Source: UMGS1908 sp045588795
GTDB taxonomy: Bacteria > Bacillota > Clostridia > Christensenellales > UBA1242
Assembly (NCBI GenBank): GCA_045588795.1
Contig: JAZNEY010000078.1
Location: forward strand, 1-21,028
Reading direction: 5' to 3'
DNA: 21,028 nucleotides
The position numbers were made by a program, and so were the translations under genes. Below the pieces are notes generated by a model, which was given only the letters and a program-made list of their open reading frames with translations, was not told where the DNA came from and did no database searches. The stretch's first letter is position 1. Each line of letters opens with the position of its first letter. Shown here in pieces: positions 5,889 to 13,608 of the stretch.

Positions 5889-7388
5889 CTACCTTGCATT
5901 TTTGAACATTACAATCTTTTTAGGAATTGCACCATCTGCCATTCCCGGATTTTGTGCAAGCATAACTTCTGGCGAAACATTTAGTTTCTTTGCAATATCA
6001 TAAACAGCCTCATTCTCTTTTGGCATATAAATCACAATACTGTGTCCAGAGGAGTGTTTATCTTGTAACTCTTCGCAGGAAGATATGTAATTTTCTATGT
6101 TAGAACAAGATATGTCACACATAACACCAAGTTCAAAAGACAAATTAATCTCTCTTCCCGCCTTGTTTTTAAAACCTGTACACTTTGCATTAACTAGTGG
6201 ACAATTATCATTTCCGCACCACTCTGAATTTGTCCTAAAACTTGAATTAAATGGAACTTCAACCTCTGTCATAAATATGTCATCATTGTCATAATTTTTT
6301 GCAATAATCTTCTGATTAATTACACCTTTAACATAAAGAATTTCATCTTGCATTTTTGACTCTTCAATATTAACTGCATTAGAGCCCATCAAAATAATTT
6401 CATCAATTCGTTTTTTATCACTCATATCAACATTTTCATTTACTGTATCGCTTGCAAAAATCTCTCCCATATGTGAATTTATACTAAATGCAGAATGCTT
6501 AATTTCGAGTTCTTTGGCAGTTGAATATACATCTTCAAGAGCAACAAACTTAGTTTTTTCAAAGCCCCAAAGAGATACGCTAATATTTGTGTCAAAAACC
6601 GCAATTGCTTTCGTGTTATCGTCATTATAATTTACATTATAACTTTCCCCAGAAAGGTAAACTTTTGCAGAAAGAATTGTATCATCTGTACAATTTAATA
6701 GAGCAACCTCTTGACTGCAATCACTGCGTTTTTGAAGTCTTTTAACAACATCATCTTCCCTATAAATAATATCTCTCACAACTTCAAATTCAATATTTGC
6801 ATAGTTTCCATTTGGTGTAACTTTACCCACAAACACACTTGTATAACAAGCAAGTAAATTTGCACCGCTTCCACCAACTTCAACCTCATCAGTTATATTG
6901 AAGTTAGTATTATTAAAGCAAAGCATAGTGTCGTATTCGATTTCTTTTTTTCTTTCAACAAGAGTTTCATTATTTGGTTCAATGTAAGTAATTGTCTCTT
7001 GCGTAACCCCATACACTTCAACTAAAAGTGTAACCACACAATCAACATAAGAAGATGTCTCTTTTCTTTGTTTTACACATTCGATTTTTGGAATAACTGA
7101 CAACGCATCAGCATCTCCCACTTGAACTTTTTCCCCAAAATTTGCAACAAAGTTTTCGCTTTGCAATTGCTTGTCTTGGTCGACAAAAAGACTGGTTAAA
7201 TTAACCTTGCCCGCAAATTGTAAGAAGTCGCCAACCTTTTCACTGCTATCAATTGTTGCAACCGCAAAAGCATCTAAAACTTTGTCGATTACTTTATCCT
7301 CTGTTTGAAAACTGCAATTCACTTTCAATTCAAGCGATTTTACAAGTCCTCTGCTTGCCATTTTCTTTGTTGAAGAGACAATTGCCAC
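5889..7388 (-). CDS. SPOCS (DUF3794) and LysM domain protein, probable spore coat/cortex assembly factor
   Basis: A 499-residue protein with several SPOCS/DUF3794-type beta-rich domains (roughly residues 10-150, 160-290 and 310-430) and a C-terminal LysM module (about 448-497; ENEAVYDIAKKLNVSPEVML, then QNPGM). SPOCS domains occur in clostridial and bacillar spore-coat morphogenesis proteins, and LysM binds peptidoglycan or cortex glycan. Inferred role: a protein at the forespore surface during coat or cortex assembly. There is no signal peptide, as expected for a mother-cell protein. Translation starts at GTG, 10 nt after a strong AAGGAGG. A sigma-E-like promoter candidate precedes it (7425-7454). 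It lies among sporulation genes. It should not be called SafA or SpoVID without alignment. Confidence 0.82.
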   Translation of the reverse strand: MAIVSSTKKMASRGLVKSLELKVNCSFQTEDKVIDKVLDAFAVATIDSSEKVGDFLQFAGKVNLTSLFVDQDKQLQSENFVANFGEKVQVGDADALSVIPKIECVKQRKETSSYVDCVVTLLVEVYGVTQETITYIEPNNETLVERKKEIEYDTMLCFNNTNFNITDEVEVGGSGANLLACYTSVFVGKVTPNGNYANIEFEVVRDIIYREDDVVKRLQKRSDCSQEVALLNCTDDTILSAKVYLSGESYNVNYNDDNTKAIAVFDTNISVSLWGFEKTKFVALEDVYSTAKELEIKHSAFSINSHMGEIFASDTVNENVDMSDKKRIDEIILMGSNAVNIEESKMQDEILYVKGVINQKIIAKNYDNDDIFMTEVEVPFNSSFRTNSEWCGNDNCPLVNAKCTGFKNKAGREINLSFELGVMCDISCSNIENYISSCEELQDKHSSGHSIVIYMPKENEAVYDIAKKLNVSPEVMLAQNPGMADGAIPKKIVMFKNAR

Positions 7389-7424
7389 CTTTTGTTATCC
7401 TCCTTGAAACTTGATGATAATACC

Positions 7425-7454
7425 ATTTTAGTACAAGGACTTAACAAATATGAC
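7425..7454 (-). promoter_or_regulatory. Candidate sigma-E-type promoter of the SPOCS/LysM gene
   Basis: On the minus strand: GTCATATT (7447-7454), a 14-nt spacer, and ACTAAAAT (7425-7432). The upstream element matches the sigma-E -35 very well. The -10 matches five of eight positions of CATACAAT. Mother-cell expression would suit the gene's predicted role. Confidence 0.35.
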
Positions 7455-7467
7455 TGATTTTTAAAAT

Positions 7468-7707
7468 TTACTTTTGTTTAATTTTTACATCTCCACACAA
7501 GACATCACAATAACTATAACTTTGATTATTATTTCCAGCAGGTTCTTTTATTGAAACAGTAAATACACTCGGGTAAATTTTATCAATAACTGCAACATAT
7601 TTTTCAATTCTTTTTCTTCCTCTGTTGACTTCCATATCGACATCTTTTCCCTGCATAGACTTAATCTTATCAATAATTTCGGTAAGTGTTAGTGTTGCTT
7701 TCCTCAT
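7468..7707 (-). CDS. veg: Veg family protein (DUF1021)
   Basis: A Veg-like protein of 79 residues (B. subtilis Veg is 86). Motifs include the central NRGRKR followed by YPSVFTVSI, and the SYSYCDVL segment that matches the SYSYADIL block of Bacillus Veg. In B. subtilis, Veg is abundant, affects biofilm gene expression and has been tied to spore outgrowth; its molecular activity is unclear. The start is placed at the ATG at 7707 because AAAGGAG lies about 10 nt upstream and this gives the family-length N-terminus MRKATLTLTEII. A longer frame beginning at 7743 has no ribosome binding site. It follows the VanW gene closely and precedes the SPOCS/LysM gene. The odd feature is a Cys in the YSYCDVL motif. 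Confidence 0.88.
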   Translation of the reverse strand: MRKATLTLTEIIDKIKSMQGKDVDMEVNRGRKRIEKYVAVIDKIYPSVFTVSIKEPAGNNNQSYSYCDVLCGDVKIKQK

Positions 7708-7754
7708 AACTCCAAAACTCCTTTTTACACCAATTCTTACCATATTATTAATTT

Positions 7755-8855
7755 TTATTCATTATTCTGTTTGAGTTTGTAATAATTGTCTTTTCTTATT
7801 CTTTTTTCAAACTGCTTTTCGCCATTTTTGTAATATTCTAAAAATCCAGCCGACTTTGATTTTACTCTCGGAAACTCTTCCTCATTAAACTCAATATTTT
7901 CTGTTCTTCTTTTTATGTCATACTCATTTTCTGAGCCATAAACCATCACAGAACATTCTTTTTCAGAGCAGTGTGTCTTTATAAATAACGGTCCATTAGT
8001 TGTATTTTTAAAGACTAAATCACTTATCCCATAAGAAACCATAGCATCAAACGAACTTTCAATATAGCCCACCTTTAAACTATGTGGATTTGCTTCCAAA
8101 ACCTCAACTCCCGCAAGCAAAAGAGCATTATACAGCGTAGTCGCCGCCTGACATACGCCACCGCCATAATCATCTTCATATTTTCCATTAATTATAACCT
8201 TTGCAAGAGCATAACCATTTTCTTTGGTTGTGTTTCCAATAACTTCATTAAAGGAAACCTCTTCACCCGGTTCAATTATTTTTTCATCAAACCTTGAAAG
8301 TGCTTCGCTAATATTATGAATCCGCCCCTCTTGATTTACTCCATTAATCGGTGTTGTAAAATATGATTTCAAATTGCAAAAGTTTAAGTTTTGTGAATAT
8401 GTCGCACTTGCCTTAACTTCATCAAAAGGAATTGTTACAAATGGCTCATTCGAAAGGAGTTTACCCATAAGAATCTTTTGAAATGTTTGCTCATTGAACA
8501 CCTTGCCATCTACCTCTTTTGTTGGATGAACACTCCCATTATCATAAACAATTTTTGAGTTCACCGCATCAATATTCTGAGATTTCAAGAATGATATAAT
8601 ATCTTCATAGTTTGTAAAAAGGTATTTCAGAATTGTATCACTATCAAAACCCATTTTCGTAAGTTTAGATGCCATTTTATCAAGTCTTTCATCAATACTG
8701 TCTCTAACAACAAAAAAAATTCTCTCTTCAACAATTCCTTTTGTTTCCATTTCATATTTTCTTGTACCAGCAAAACACTCATTTGGGGAAAAATCAACCC
8801 AACCAAAGGACAATAAAAAGCAACAAAATAAAAATATTGATATGATTTTCTTCAT
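7755..8855 (-). CDS. Secreted VanW-domain protein
   Basis: A 366-residue exported protein. The N-terminus (MKKIISIFLFCCFLLSFGW) is a signal peptide with a likely cleavage after ..NECFAG. The VanW domain lies at about residues 195-330, with the signature FNEVIGNTTKENGYALA, the strongly conserved GGGVCQAATTLYNALLLAG, and NPHSLKVGYI. The N-terminal half (about 35-190) is an uncharacterised extracytoplasmic region, possibly related to the peptidoglycan-binding domain often fused to VanW. VanW proteins are cell-wall associated with unknown activity; the name comes from vancomycin clusters, but no resistance genes are here. The start is placed at the ATG at 8855; an in-frame TTG at 8882 would add nine residues, and neither start has a clear ribosome binding site, which suggests coupling to tilS. 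The short gap to tilS implies one transcript. Confidence 0.87.
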   Translation of the reverse strand: MKKIISIFLFCCFLLSFGWVDFSPNECFAGTRKYEMETKGIVEERIFFVVRDSIDERLDKMASKLTKMGFDSDTILKYLFTNYEDIISFLKSQNIDAVNSKIVYDNGSVHPTKEVDGKVFNEQTFQKILMGKLLSNEPFVTIPFDEVKASATYSQNLNFCNLKSYFTTPINGVNQEGRIHNISEALSRFDEKIIEPGEEVSFNEVIGNTTKENGYALAKVIINGKYEDDYGGGVCQAATTLYNALLLAGVEVLEANPHSLKVGYIESSFDAMVSYGISDLVFKNTTNGPLFIKTHCSEKECSVMVYGSENEYDIKRRTENIEFNEEEFPRVKSKSAGFLEYYKNGEKQFEKRIRKDNYYKLKQNNE

Positions 8856-8890
8856 ACCAATATTTTTGCCAATTTTATACAAATTTATTA

Positions 8891-10219
8891 CTATTTATCT
8901 ATTTTCGTTAAAATTCCAACATTTTTTGTCTTTTCATCAACTTTAATGCTATCTGAAATTTCAACACCTGCAATCAATAAACATTCATTTTTATTGCACA
9001 AGCAAGGTAAACTCTTTCGCATAACGCTGTCAATCTTCTTTGAAACTAGGTAATCTTTTACCTTTTTGGTTCCGCCACCAAATTTTGTGAATTTATCATC
9101 ACTTGTATAGTTTCTCCACACCGCAAGAGGTGGGATTTTATCAATGTCAAAATACAATCCGTTTTCGTTTCTCTGTTTTAAACTGTGGGTACTGACTTCA
9201 TAGCAAACACCACAGAAATTGAATTTGCCAACATTGAAAGGGACTTCCTCTGTTTGTTTTTGATTGTTTTTTGTGAAAAGCACGCCATCATAGCACTTCA
9301 CCACCGACGCACCATTTGGCATATCTAGTCTTTTGCCAACACTTTTGTCAAACAAGGACAAAATCTTTTCAATATGTAAAGCCTCAACATCAACAACCGA
9401 GCCAAGCCTTACAAAACATTCACGCACAAGCCTTGACACAACTGCAAGATGTAAAGCTCGTGCATTTTCACTTAGAACAATACCATCTTCTCTTGCTTTG
9501 ATGAGTTCAAACGGTATTGATTTCATAATATAATCTTCATCAATTTGAGCCATACTCGAAAGTTTTACAAGACTATTCAAAGCCCCATCATAGGCTTTTT
9601 CAAAGGCTTTCAGCAAGTTATGTCTCACATAGTTCCGCTTATATTCATCACTTTTATTTGTGCTGTCCTCAACAAACTCAATATGATTTTCATTAATGTA
9701 TTTTTCAATCTCTTTCTTTTCAATATTTAGTAACGGTCTTATATACTTACCCTGCTTATACCTCATTCCAATAAGACCATTAATCCCGCACCCTCTGCCA
9801 ATATGCATTAAAATTGTTTCCGCTTGGTCATTTTTATGATGAGCAAGTGCAACCGCATCTAGCCCACACTCTGAAACTGCATCACAAAAAGCCTGATACC
9901 TTAACTCCCTTGCACTTTGCTCAATTGTATGTTTTTTATCCTTTGCGTGCTTTTCAACATTCACACTTTTAACAATGCACTTGATTTTGTTTTTCTTGCA
10001 AAAATCAAGGACAAAGTGCTCATCTCTTTTTGATTCTTCTCCTCTAAGATTATGGTTAATATGAATTGCAAACAACTCAATTTTGAGCCTTTCTCTTAAA
10101 TCTAAAAGACAGCAAATTAAAGCCATAGAGTCGCTTCCACCAGAAAGCCCAACACCTACTCTATCGCCATCTTTAATAAGATTGTTTTCTAAAATTGTAT
10201 TTAATACTTTTTCTTTCAT
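8891..10219 (-). CDS. tilS: tRNA(Ile)-lysidine synthetase
   Basis: TilS attaches lysine to cytidine 34 of the CAU-anticodon tRNA-Ile using ATP, changing its decoding from Met to Ile; it is essential and cytoplasmic. The N-type PP-loop SGGSDS (residues 26-31), INHNLRGEES, and the family segment HHKNDQAETILMHIGRGCGINGL (about 130-150; His-His-Lys-Asn-Asp-Gln core) are present, followed by TilS middle and C-terminal domains (LPCLCNKNECLLIAGVEIS near the end). The length of 442 is normal. The gene has no Shine-Dalgarno sequence. A TATAAT box ends only 9 nt before the ATG, so the mRNA may be leaderless. In Bacillus, tilS also lies near spoIIE and divIC, which supports the call and the conserved neighbourhood. 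Confidence 0.96.
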   Translation of the reverse strand: MKEKVLNTILENNLIKDGDRVGVGLSGGSDSMALICCLLDLRERLKIELFAIHINHNLRGEESKRDEHFVLDFCKKNKIKCIVKSVNVEKHAKDKKHTIEQSARELRYQAFCDAVSECGLDAVALAHHKNDQAETILMHIGRGCGINGLIGMRYKQGKYIRPLLNIEKKEIEKYINENHIEFVEDSTNKSDEYKRNYVRHNLLKAFEKAYDGALNSLVKLSSMAQIDEDYIMKSIPFELIKAREDGIVLSENARALHLAVVSRLVRECFVRLGSVVDVEALHIEKILSLFDKSVGKRLDMPNGASVVKCYDGVLFTKNNQKQTEEVPFNVGKFNFCGVCYEVSTHSLKQRNENGLYFDIDKIPPLAVWRNYTSDDKFTKFGGGTKKVKDYLVSKKIDSVMRKSLPCLCNKNECLLIAGVEISDSIKVDEKTKNVGILTKIDK

Positions 10220-10228
10220 ACAATTTCA

Positions 10229-10257
10229 ATTATACACTATAAAAAAACATCTTGCAA
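10229..10257 (-). promoter_or_regulatory. Sigma-A promoter abutting the tilS start codon (candidate leaderless mRNA)
   Basis: On the minus strand: TTGCAA (10252-10257), 17-nt spacer, perfect TATAAT (10229-10234). Only 9 nt (10220-10228) separate the -10 from the ATG at 10219. With a normal 6-7 nt discriminator, transcription would begin 2-3 nt before the start codon. No purine-rich ribosome binding site is present. Confidence 0.65.
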
Positions 10258-10270
10258 TAGATTTTGGCTG

Positions 10271-12547
10271 TTATAGGTCAACAAACCAACGAAAAGCCAC
10301 GACAGTAAGGTCATCTTTTATTTTGCCATTAGTCCGCCTTATTGACTCTTCAATCAATTTTTTTGCTAAAAAATCCATATTTACAGTCTTTAAATTATTT
10401 ATATAACCAGCAAAGTTATTTGTATCACCAAACCCATCAAATACCCCATCACTTGTCATAACAACTATATCACCAACATTTAGGAATTCATTATCATATG
10501 ATGATACAATTTTTGCTGAAACTCCCATTGGAAGCCCAGAGCCCGAAATAACCCGCACTTTATTCCCCCTTTTTATAACGGTTGGAGTCGAGCCAAGTTT
10601 CACAAAACTTGCCTCACCATCATTGAGATTTACTATGCATATATCTACCGCACTAAAATTCTCACCACTATTAAAAGACAGAATTTGATTTACGCTCGAA
10701 ACCACAATATCCGTAGAAATGTTTGCTTTATAAAAATCTTCGATCAATTTCATTGTTAAATTGCTTGTCTTTTGAGCCTCTTTTCCATGCCCTTTCCCAT
10801 CTGCAATAGAAAGCAAATACTTGTCTCCATCAAGTTTTATACACGAATGACAATCTCCATTTATAATTTTGCCATTATGCCCAACTGTTGCACTGCCAAA
10901 AACAAAACCAAATCTTGGTTTCTTTTCAAGTCTTATTATCTGCCAGCCACTTTCGTTTGAATACCGACTTTCACACTCTTTCAACTTTTCACCAAAATAT
11001 TTCTCTGCGATATTTACTAGTTTTTCTTTGTTTGTATTCATTTTCAACAAAATCGAAACACTTTTAAAACCTTGCTCCTGCGACAATATGATTTGACAAT
11101 CATCTGCAACAATATCATTAAACCAAAGTTCACTCAAAAAACTTTTTTCCATCTCTCTTGGAGCACGATATTCTTCAACAAGCGACCTATTGAAATTATT
11201 TAAGGTGTCAGCCACCCCTTTGAGTTGATTTCCTATCACCAGTTTGCCAAAGTTTCCAGCCCCCGCTTGTTTCATTATTTCCAAATACTTTTTACTGGCA
11301 GATTTTATATTTGACATCATAATTGAAGCATTACTACACTTTGAAAGAACAGGCGGAATGTCAAGAGCGTAGACTTCACCCTTTTTCACACTGATTTCAA
11401 GAGTCCTTTCAACACTTTTTGCTATACTTTCTGGCGATTTTTCATAACATATTTTTCTGTTAAGACAATTAGTGCAAACATTTGCACAAATTTCTTTTGC
11501 TAGTTCTTTTTTCGACTTTTCGAAAGTACTCATTGGAATAATCATATCTTTATATGTTGAATCTATGTCGTATAAAAGTTTAACATATACTTCGAGTTTA
11601 TCTTTTATATTTTTCTTAAAAAGTTCCTCAAGTTGCCCAGATGATGGCTTTACAAATTCTAGTTTTCGCTGAATTGTAAGGTCTAATTTTCTTGGTAAGC
11701 AAACAAAAACCATACCACACAAACAAACCATCAAAAAATTTGCAAGTGTATAGTTGCTATAAACACCAAAAACTAAACCTAGCATAATATCTGCGACTAA
11801 AAGAACGATAACATTTAGAACTTTTGGAGCTTTTTTTAACATTGATAGACACAATGCCCACACCATATAGATGACTAAAAAATTATATTCACCAAAAGCA
11901 AGCAAATGAGCAAATCCCGAGGCAATTGAACAAAAAATTACAGGATACTTTGAAGTCAGATTAACAAGTATAAACATAGCCACGAGTGTTAAAACAGAAG
12001 ATAGTGTTACCGCATTCCAAGAAATACTTGATGCCCCAAAAGACAAACCTGAAGCTAAAATGAATAAAGCGAAAAGTTCATCAACAAGAAAATTTGTTCT
12101 TATTCCTCTATTTCTTATTGCACTTAATAATTTGCAAAACAAATAATAAAATGCTATCGACAACAAATCTAAAATTACAAAAATTAAAATGCTAATATTC
12201 GTAGTTGAAAAAATGAAAACTTGTGGCAGTTGAACAATAAAAAGCAATATTCCATAAACATAAGGAAAAAATCTTACTTTTATGTTTTTCTTTAGGCTTA
12301 TGAGCCCCAAAATTGCCACACATTCAAAAGAAGCAACTATTATCCAAATTGGGTCAAGTGTTGCAAGTGAAAATGCCAATAAATAGGCGAAAATAAAGCG
12401 AAAAGGATTTTTGTTATACAAACAACAAGCAAACAATAGCGAAAGCCCAATTGGCACAACAAAACCTTTATAATTTACTCTGCAAAGCAGGTAAAAAAAA
12501 CCAGTTAAACAACAAAAAATAAATATATTTTTCAATCTTTTTTTCAT
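10271..12547 (-). CDS. spoIIE: Stage II sporulation protein E, PP2C-type phosphatase
   Basis: SpoIIE sits at the polar septum and dephosphorylates the anti-anti-sigma factor SpoIIAA, releasing sigma-F in the forespore. The 758-residue protein (B. subtilis about 827) has an N-terminal membrane domain with about ten hydrophobic segments (residues 8-285), a central regulatory region (290-545) with a Cys cluster (C354, C358, C361, C367), and a C-terminal PP2C phosphatase (550-755). The phosphatase shows metal-binding Asp residues in GDCHS (D565) and ADGKGHG (D583), MTSDGVFDGF, and KDDLTVVAFRW (D745-746). ADGKGHG replaces the usual SDGMGxG but keeps the metal ligand. It has no evident Shine-Dalgarno sequence and is divergent from yabP. 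No clear Spo0A box is visible upstream. Confidence 0.96.
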   Translation of the reverse strand: MKKRLKNIFIFCCLTGFFYLLCRVNYKGFVVPIGLSLLFACCLYNKNPFRFIFAYLLAFSLATLDPIWIIVASFECVAILGLISLKKNIKVRFFPYVYGILLFIVQLPQVFIFSTTNISILIFVILDLLSIAFYYLFCKLLSAIRNRGIRTNFLVDELFALFILASGLSFGASSISWNAVTLSSVLTLVAMFILVNLTSKYPVIFCSIASGFAHLLAFGEYNFLVIYMVWALCLSMLKKAPKVLNVIVLLVADIMLGLVFGVYSNYTLANFLMVCLCGMVFVCLPRKLDLTIQRKLEFVKPSSGQLEELFKKNIKDKLEVYVKLLYDIDSTYKDMIIPMSTFEKSKKELAKEICANVCTNCLNRKICYEKSPESIAKSVERTLEISVKKGEVYALDIPPVLSKCSNASIMMSNIKSASKKYLEIMKQAGAGNFGKLVIGNQLKGVADTLNNFNRSLVEEYRAPREMEKSFLSELWFNDIVADDCQIILSQEQGFKSVSILLKMNTNKEKLVNIAEKYFGEKLKECESRYSNESGWQIIRLEKKPRFGFVFGSATVGHNGKIINGDCHSCIKLDGDKYLLSIADGKGHGKEAQKTSNLTMKLIEDFYKANISTDIVVSSVNQILSFNSGENFSAVDICIVNLNDGEASFVKLGSTPTVIKRGNKVRVISGSGLPMGVSAKIVSSYDNEFLNVGDIVVMTSDGVFDGFGDTNNFAGYINNLKTVNMDFLAKKLIEESIRRTNGKIKDDLTVVAFRWFVDL

Positions 12548-12622
12548 AATAACTAAACTTTAATTGCTAATGCTCAATTCAACAAGGAAGATTATGGAAA
12601 ATTTTAGTTGTTTTGAAAGAAA

Positions 12623-12652
12623 AACATAAAAAAATCACTTTCTGCATAAAAA
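12623..12652 (+). promoter_or_regulatory. Candidate sigma-E promoter of yabP-yabQ-divIC
   Basis: AACATAAA (12623-12630), exactly 14 nt spacer, CATAAAAA (12645-12652). Both ATA cores match the mother-cell sigma-E pattern (-35 ATA, -10 CATA). yabP is a sigma-E gene in B. subtilis. The region is AT-rich, so chance matches are possible. A separate vegetative promoter for divIC is not obvious. Confidence 0.4.
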
Positions 12653-12672
12653 TTTAACGGGAGGACTTTAAT

Positions 12673-12939
12673 ATGAGTGAAAATTTAAAAACTTTCGAGC
12701 ATAAATTAGAATTAAACGCTAGAAAAAACCTTAAAATAACAGGAGTTATCGAGGTAATAAGTGCAACGCCAACAGAAATTGTTACCAAAACAGATTGCGG
12801 ACCGCTGTCCATCACCGGTCAAAATTTAAAAGTAAAAAACCTTTTAATTGCTGAGAAAATTTTGGAAGCCGAGGGCGAAATCGGCAAAATAGAATACTCA
12901 AAATCTAAAAAATCATTTTTTTCAAAAATACTAAAATAA
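12673..12939 (+). CDS. yabP: Spore coat/cortex assembly protein YabP
   Basis: An 88-residue YabP/YqfC-family protein. YabP is made in the mother cell and is needed with YabQ for spore cortex formation in B. subtilis. The family pattern is visible: HKLELNARKNLKITGVIEV, then a central CGPLSITGQNLKVKNL, then AEGEIGKIEYSK. The small fold is probably all-beta, with no membrane segment. The ATG has GGGAGG upstream. The family call is supported by context: yabQ begins 12 nt after the stop and divIC follows, the same order as in Bacillus. Confidence 0.93.
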   Translation: MSENLKTFEHKLELNARKNLKITGVIEVISATPTEIVTKTDCGPLSITGQNLKVKNLLIAEKILEAEGEIGKIEYSKSKKSFFSKILK

Positions 12940-12951
12940 GGAAAATTTATT

Positions 12952-13314
12952 GTGGAAATATTGTACATTTCTCTTTTTTTTGGACTTGTGGCAGGGTTTG
13001 GCTACACAATCCTTTCTTCTGCTGTAATCCTTTTAAATTCTAACAAAATTGCCCGTATTATATCTGACATAGTATCTATGCTTGTAGCAGGTTTTTGCTT
13101 TGCCTACTTTATTTTAAAATACAATGATGGCATTATAAGACTTTATGTCATTTGTGGTTTTGTGCTTGGCTTTTTGGTTGAAATTATATCTATTGGAAAT
13201 TTACTTGATTTTTCAACAAAATTTGTCTATAATAAAATTAGACTCGTAATAGATAACATCAAGCAAAAACTACTCACAAGGAGGATAAAAAATGGAGCAA
13301 AAAAAATTAAATAA
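12952..13314 (+). CDS. yabQ: Spore cortex biosynthesis protein YabQ
   Basis: A 120-residue membrane protein with three or more hydrophobic segments (about residues 3-27, 33-56 and 66-87) and a basic C-terminal tail (KIRLVIDNIKQKLLTRRIKN). YabQ sits in the outer forespore membrane and is needed for cortex assembly in B. subtilis. It begins at GTG with AAGGAAA upstream. Its 3' end overlaps the divIC start by 23 nt, which indicates translational coupling. Sequence conservation in this family is low, so the call leans on size, topology and the yabP-yabQ-divIC order. Confidence 0.9.
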   Translation: MEILYISLFFGLVAGFGYTILSSAVILLNSNKIARIISDIVSMLVAGFCFAYFILKYNDGIIRLYVICGFVLGFLVEIISIGNLLDFSTKFVYNKIRLVIDNIKQKLLTRRIKNGAKKIK

Positions 13315-13576
13315 CATTGTTAAAACAATCACTGTACTCGCGACTGCATTTTTAGTTATCCTTGTTGGAATAATTGCATTTCAAAGAATAACCTACTCTA
13401 AGTATAACCGAGAACTTGTTGAACTTGATGAAGAAATCAAATTATTACAACAACAACGAGCAAATATTGAAGATGGAATTGAAAAAAGAGCCTCATCTGT
13501 TTACCTTGAAGAACTTGCACGAAGCGAACTTTTAATTCAAGATGATGAAACTTATTTTGAGGTTACCGAAGAATAA
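13292..13576 (+). CDS. divIC: Septum formation initiator DivIC/FtsB
   Basis: A 94-residue bitopic division protein. It has a short basic cytoplasmic tail (MEQKKLNNIVKT), one membrane helix (residues about 13-31), then an extracellular coiled coil (33-62; ELVELDEEIKLLQQQRANIE), and a YLEELARSELLIQDDETYFEV segment typical of the FtsB/DivIC C-terminal region. It acts with FtsL and DivIB/FtsQ to activate septal peptidoglycan synthesis. A strong AAGGAGG precedes the ATG, inside the end of yabQ. In Bacillus, divIC also follows yabQ. Confidence 0.94.
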   Translation: MEQKKLNNIVKTITVLATAFLVILVGIIAFQRITYSKYNRELVELDEEIKLLQQQRANIEDGIEKRASSVYLEELARSELLIQDDETYFEVTEE

Positions 13577-13608
13577 CAAAGCCTACAACAACCAACGGAG
13601 GACAAAAA

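Noticed and set aside
7708..7743. Longer Veg start giving 12 extra residues
   Set aside because: No ribosome binding site before that ATG, and the AAAGGAG site within this stretch points to the ATG at 7707.
7755..8855. VanW protein as evidence of a vancomycin-resistance cluster
   Set aside because: VanW domains are widespread in Firmicutes without resistance; no vanH/A/X/R/S genes are nearby.
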